Assembly: GCA_035503055.1 (NCBI GenBank)
Contig: DATJTV010000235.1
Location: 1-6,954 of the forward strand
Reading direction: 5' to 3'
DNA: 6,954 nt
Source of the DNA: JAKAWQ01 sp035503055
Lineage (GTDB): Bacteria; Pseudomonadota; Alphaproteobacteria; Acetobacterales; Acetobacteraceae
The notes beneath the pieces were generated by a model that was given only the letters and a program-made list of their open reading frames with translations, was not told the DNA's origin and did no database searches. Below are positions 5,996 through 6,954 of this stretch, piece after piece. How positions within the stretch are numbered: the stretch's first letter is position 1; every line of letters begins with the position of its first letter. The position numbers were made by a program, and so were the translations under genes.

Positions 5996-6505
5996 ATGAA
6001 AACTCTCATTGCCATGGCTTCGGCGGTGGTCCTCGCGTGCTGCGCTTTGCTCGCCGCCTATACGGCGTCAGCCGCGGACCCGAAAGCCGCAATCGAAGGC
6101 GTCTATGTCCTGGACCAGTGGAACAGCGGCGGCAAAATCCTCCGCCCGCCGGAGGTCGAGGGCCGCGTCGTCCTGCTCGATGGCGCCATCGTCGTGATCC
6201 TGATCGACACCGCGCCAGGCTCCCAGAGCAGCTACGCAGTATCGTATGGCACATACGTTCTGGGGCCCGATTCATTCGCCTACGGGTTCGATGGTCGGGC
6301 AATGTTCACTGAGAACGCGGGGACAATCGCTCTCTCGCGCGCGATACCGTGGCAGGGAGAGCGGGAATTCACGCTGACGCACGAAGGCGGCACGATCCAC
6401 CTCGACTACCAGGGAAAAGCGGACTTCGCCTTCACCCCTGCAGGATTGATCTATTCCGAAGGCGGCAAGATCCTGCGGGTCTATCACCGGCTCGCGCGCG
6501 AGTAG
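5996..6505 (+). CDS. Exported lipocalin-like protein of unknown function
   Basis: The 169-aa product begins MKTLIAMASAVVLACCALLAAYTASAADP, a standard Sec signal peptide with predicted cleavage after A24-S25-A26. The mature part of about 143 residues is rich in alternating beta-type segments: GVYVLDQW, GRVVLLDGAIVVILID, SYGTYVLGPDSFAYGFD, EFTLTHEGGTIHLDY and YSEGGKILRVYHRL. This suggests a small periplasmic beta-barrel resembling lipocalin-like domain proteins; no catalytic residues are recognised. The frame is open much further upstream, but ATG 5996 is chosen because AGGAAGG (5984-5990) lies five bases before it and a signal peptide follows at once. Cys15-Cys16 lie within the hydrophobic core, so lipoprotein processing is unlikely. 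It is divergent from the large regulator and convergent with the TPR gene at the right edge, so it is probably a single-gene unit controlled from 5731-5995. Confidence 0.85.
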   Translation: MKTLIAMASAVVLACCALLAAYTASAADPKAAIEGVYVLDQWNSGGKILRPPEVEGRVVLLDGAIVVILIDTAPGSQSSYAVSYGTYVLGPDSFAYGFDGRAMFTENAGTIALSRAIPWQGEREFTLTHEGGTIHLDYQGKADFAFTPAGLIYSEGGKILRVYHRLARE

Positions 6506-6519
6506 GGTTGCTCTCGGAT

Positions 6520-6555
6520 GCCGCGCTGTGGCGCTGGCCGGGTCAGGCTCCCGGC
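6520..6555. terminator. Possible bidirectional terminator hairpins between convergent genes
   Basis: Two adjacent GC-rich hairpins lie between the convergent stop codons. The first pairs GCCGCGC (6520-6526) with GCGC and GGC (6531-6538, one bulged T). The second pairs GCCGGG (6537-6542) with CCCGGC (6550-6555) around a 7-base loop containing the stop of the minus-strand gene. They share bases 6537-6538, so they may be alternative folds. Neither has a T tract, so intrinsic termination is uncertain. Confidence 0.3.
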
Positions 6556-6954
6556 ATTCCGGCTTTGCCCAGTCCGACATAGAGCGCGGAGGCATTGCGC
6601 GCGAGGAACTCCGGATGCTGCAATTGCGGCTGGGCGCGAAACACGGCGAGCGTCGCGTAGTCCGCGCGCCTCGCGGGAGCGACGAGCGAGCGCGCGGCTT
6701 CGAGCTCCCCGCGCGCCTCGTTCCGTTCACCCACCTGCCCGAGCGCGGCGGCGAGCCGAAGCCGCACCCACGGGAGCGTCCAATTCTTCGCTCGCGCCTT
6801 GAGCAGCCAGGCGAGCGCTTCCTCGCGGTTGCCGAGAAACAGATAGCACGAGCCCAGCGCCCAGTACGCCGTGCTGACGGTGGAGCTGCTGCCGCCCATG
6901 CAAGCCGCCCGCTCCATATGCGGCAGAGCCTCTTCCGGGTGGCCGAGGAATATA
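6543..6954 (-). CDS. TPR-repeat protein, C-terminal part (runs off right edge)
   Basis: The frame is open to the right edge and ends at TGA 6543-6545, giving 136 visible residues: IFLGHPEEALPHMERAA, AYWALGSCYLFLGNREEALAWLLKA, WVRLRLAAALGQVGERNEARGELEAA, and finally LYVGLGKAGMPGA. These are three tetratricopeptide-type helical hairpins. The ending '..GL.KAGMP' is typical of bacterial proteins that join an adenylate-cyclase-like or winged-helix N-terminus to C-terminal TPRs. The N-terminal domains lie outside the window, so the type is inferred from the tail alone. Met at 6917 is internal to a repeat and not the start, since a canonical LGHPEEAL helix precedes it in frame. It is oriented like the large regulator and convergent with the lipocalin-like gene. 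Confidence 0.85.
   Translation of the reverse strand, partial: IFLGHPEEALPHMERAACMGGSSSTVSTAYWALGSCYLFLGNREEALAWLLKARAKNWTLPWVRLRLAAALGQVGERNEARGELEAARSLVAPARRADYATLAVFRAQPQLQHPEFLARNASALYVGLGKAGMPGA

Noticed and set aside
1..6954. CRISPR array, tRNA or rRNA genes
   Set aside because: No regularly spaced direct repeats, no tRNA cloverleaf pattern and no rRNA-like sequence were seen on either strand.

Overview
The window comes from a GC-rich bacterium. The IS5-type transposase start, the ParD/ParE pair, the secreted lipocalin-like protein and the winged-helix/cyclase/ATPase/TPR regulator together suggest an alphaproteobacterium (Rhodospirillales or Hyphomicrobiales-like). That placement is inferred from protein character; no rRNA or other marker gene is present.

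The left third (about 1-1953) looks like a graveyard of mobile and accessory DNA. From left to right it holds: the N-terminus of an IS5-family transposase running off the left edge (minus strand, start at 203); a gene-poor GC-rich stretch; a parDE toxin-antitoxin pair on the minus strand, with an intact antitoxin and a toxin frame broken by one in-frame TAA; a divergent tyrosine-recombinase gene that keeps only its N-terminal core-binding region; a 185-bp element with 25-bp imperfect terminal inverted repeats, TG/CA ends and a large internal palindrome; and the first ~39 codons of a secreted-protein gene on the minus strand. The element abuts both truncated genes, and its sequence supplies the stop codon of each.

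The right two thirds (about 2236-6954) are intact and look like a regulatory locus. A 1164-aa minus-strand protein combines an OmpR-type winged helix, a class III nucleotide-cyclase-like domain lacking key catalytic residues, an AAA/STAND-type ATPase with Walker A and B motifs, and a long TPR-like C-terminus. Divergent from it, across a 265-bp intergenic region with operator-like repeats, is a 169-aa exported lipocalin-like protein. Convergent with that gene is the C-terminus of a second TPR protein, of the type found at the end of other cyclase/TPR regulators, which runs off the right edge.

The arrangement suggests, by inference only, that the large regulator controls itself and the exported protein from the shared intergenic region. 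The most interesting points are the inverted-repeat element flanked by two half-genes, the nonsense-interrupted parE beside an intact and apparently leaderless parD, and the degenerate cyclase domain built into a one-protein sensor/regulator.
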